Below are positions 5,107-5,722 of a stretch of DNA of 5,722 nt, piece after piece. The stretch covers positions 1 to 5,722 of the forward strand of contig JAYVXB010000338.1 of assembly GCA_043785585.1 (NCBI GenBank), read 5' to 3'. A program made the position numbers and the translations under genes. Numbering within the stretch: position 1 is the stretch's first letter; every line of letters starts with the position of its first letter. Below the pieces are notes generated by a model. It saw only the letters and a list, made by a program, of their open reading frames with translations, did not search any database and was not told the origin of the DNA. The stretch comes from JBBQXV01 sp043785585 (GTDB taxonomy: Bacteria; Myxococcota_A; Polyangia; Polyangiales; Polyangiaceae).

Positions 5107-5722
5107 ATGCTCCTTTGGTGGCGGCACAAGGGCCTCTCCGGCCTCGCTGTTCTCTTCGCGCTCCTCTTCGTCGCGTGCATTCGCGAAGGGTCGCCGCAGC
5201 TCATCCAAGTGCTCGAGGTCGCGTCGCGCGAGGCCGAGGTCGGCGATCGGATCGAGATCCTCGGCGCGGGGTTTCCGCAGGGGAAGCCGGCGCACCTCGC
5301 GTTTCGCGGGACGCTCTTTCGTCCGGGCGAGCACCCGATCGAGGACGCGGAGATCACCGCCGAAGGGACCGTTCGCAACGCGCAGCAGATCGAGCTCGCG
5401 TTCACCGAGGCGCTCGAAGCGCTCTTCTGCGGCACCACGGGCCGATTGACGCACACGACGTTCGACGGGGAGCTCGAGGTCGCGTTTTCTGCCGCGTCGC
5501 CGGGCGCGCCGCCGATCGCCGCGACGCTCTACAAGGTCTCGCTCGATGTTCGACCGCCGCCGCCGCGCGCCGCGGTCCGGCTGGCGCAGGACGTCGAAGG
5601 GGAGCGCGCGCTGCGTTTCTTCGGAATCACCGTGTCGCTCGAAGCGCCGGCGACGGGCGGTCTCGCGATCGACAAGGTCGATCCGGGCTCGCGCGCGGAT
5701 CAGGCGGGCGTCGTCGCGGGCG
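5107..5722 (+). CDS. Exported protein with TIG-like region and PDZ domain (C-terminus cut by window edge)
   Basis: The frame from the ATG at 5107 stays open for 205 codons to the right edge. It starts with a positive n-region (WWRHK at 4-8) and a hydrophobic segment (10-23) ending FVAC at 21-24. This is either a lipoprotein signal with Cys24 lipidated (Phe at -3 is unusual) or a membrane anchor. Residues about 33-75 (EVGDRIEILGAGFPQGKPA, partly quoted) resemble an IPT/TIG fold, where 'G-D-x-I-x-I-x-G-x-G-F' is characteristic. A second beta-rich stretch covers about 80-150 and ends in a Pro run (RPPPPR). From about 170, FFGITVSLEAPATGGLAIDK continues into VDPGSRADQAGVVAG, the start of a PDZ domain with its ligand-loop and 'PGS-x-A-x-x-AG' signature. 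PDZ domains here often belong to envelope proteases (HtrA, site-2 or C-terminal processing types), but the catalytic part would lie beyond the window. The start is uncertain because no strong ribosome binding site precedes it. Confidence 0.82.
   Translation, partial: MLLWWRHKGLSGLAVLFALLFVACIREGSPQLIQVLEVASREAEVGDRIEILGAGFPQGKPAHLAFRGTLFRPGEHPIEDAEITAEGTVRNAQQIELAFTEALEALFCGTTGRLTHTTFDGELEVAFSAASPGAPPIAATLYKVSLDVRPPPPRAAVRLAQDVEGERALRFFGITVSLEAPATGGLAIDKVDPGSRADQAGVVAG

Noticed and set aside
5086..5454. Minus-strand open frame of 122 residues (and overlapping frames at 4989-5456 and 5003-5449)
   Set aside because: These are shadows of the PDZ-protein gene, whose own frame has a signal sequence and PDZ motif and stays open to the edge.

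Overview
The window is GC-rich bacterial chromosomal DNA with densely packed genes. Codons end mostly in G or C, and GCG, TCG, ACG, CTC and CGC are heavily used. Together with the lipoproteins and the SDR and PDZ proteins, this suggests a myxobacterium-like organism (Myxococcota, perhaps Polyangiales). That placement is inference from composition and protein style, as there is no rRNA or other marker here.

Layout, left to right. (1) 1-676, minus: the N-terminal 225 residues of an SDR-type oxidoreductase with a long helical leader and a four-cysteine, zinc-ribbon-like motif; it runs off the left edge. (2) 677-787: a short divergent intergenic region. (3) 788-2935, plus: a complete uvrB for nucleotide excision repair, with all key motifs and an extra basic C-terminal tail. 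(4) 2936-3155: an intergenic region with a long imperfect inverted repeat whose arm carries an 8-bp tandem unit, followed by the leader of the next gene, where a perfect 8-bp inverted repeat encloses the ribosome binding site. (5) 3156-3914, plus: a predicted lipoprotein of unknown function. (6) 3925-5010, minus: a single-domain mannose-1-phosphate guanylyltransferase, convergent with the lipoprotein gene and only 10 bases from it. (7) 5011-5106: a short divergent intergenic region with a 13-bp palindrome. (8) 5107-5722, plus: the N-terminal 205 residues of an exported protein with a TIG-like region and a PDZ domain; it runs off the right edge.

The genes do not form an obvious shared pathway. 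DNA repair, GDP-mannose supply, a short-chain dehydrogenase and two envelope proteins lie next to each other as separate transcription units in alternating orientations. I see no tRNA, rRNA, CRISPR array, insertion sequence, phage gene or toxin-antitoxin pair, and no convincing new multi-gene system. The points most worth a second look are the inverted repeat after uvrB, the hairpin over the lipoprotein ribosome binding site, and the unusual SDR architecture. Both edge genes are incomplete, so their C-terminal halves cannot be described.
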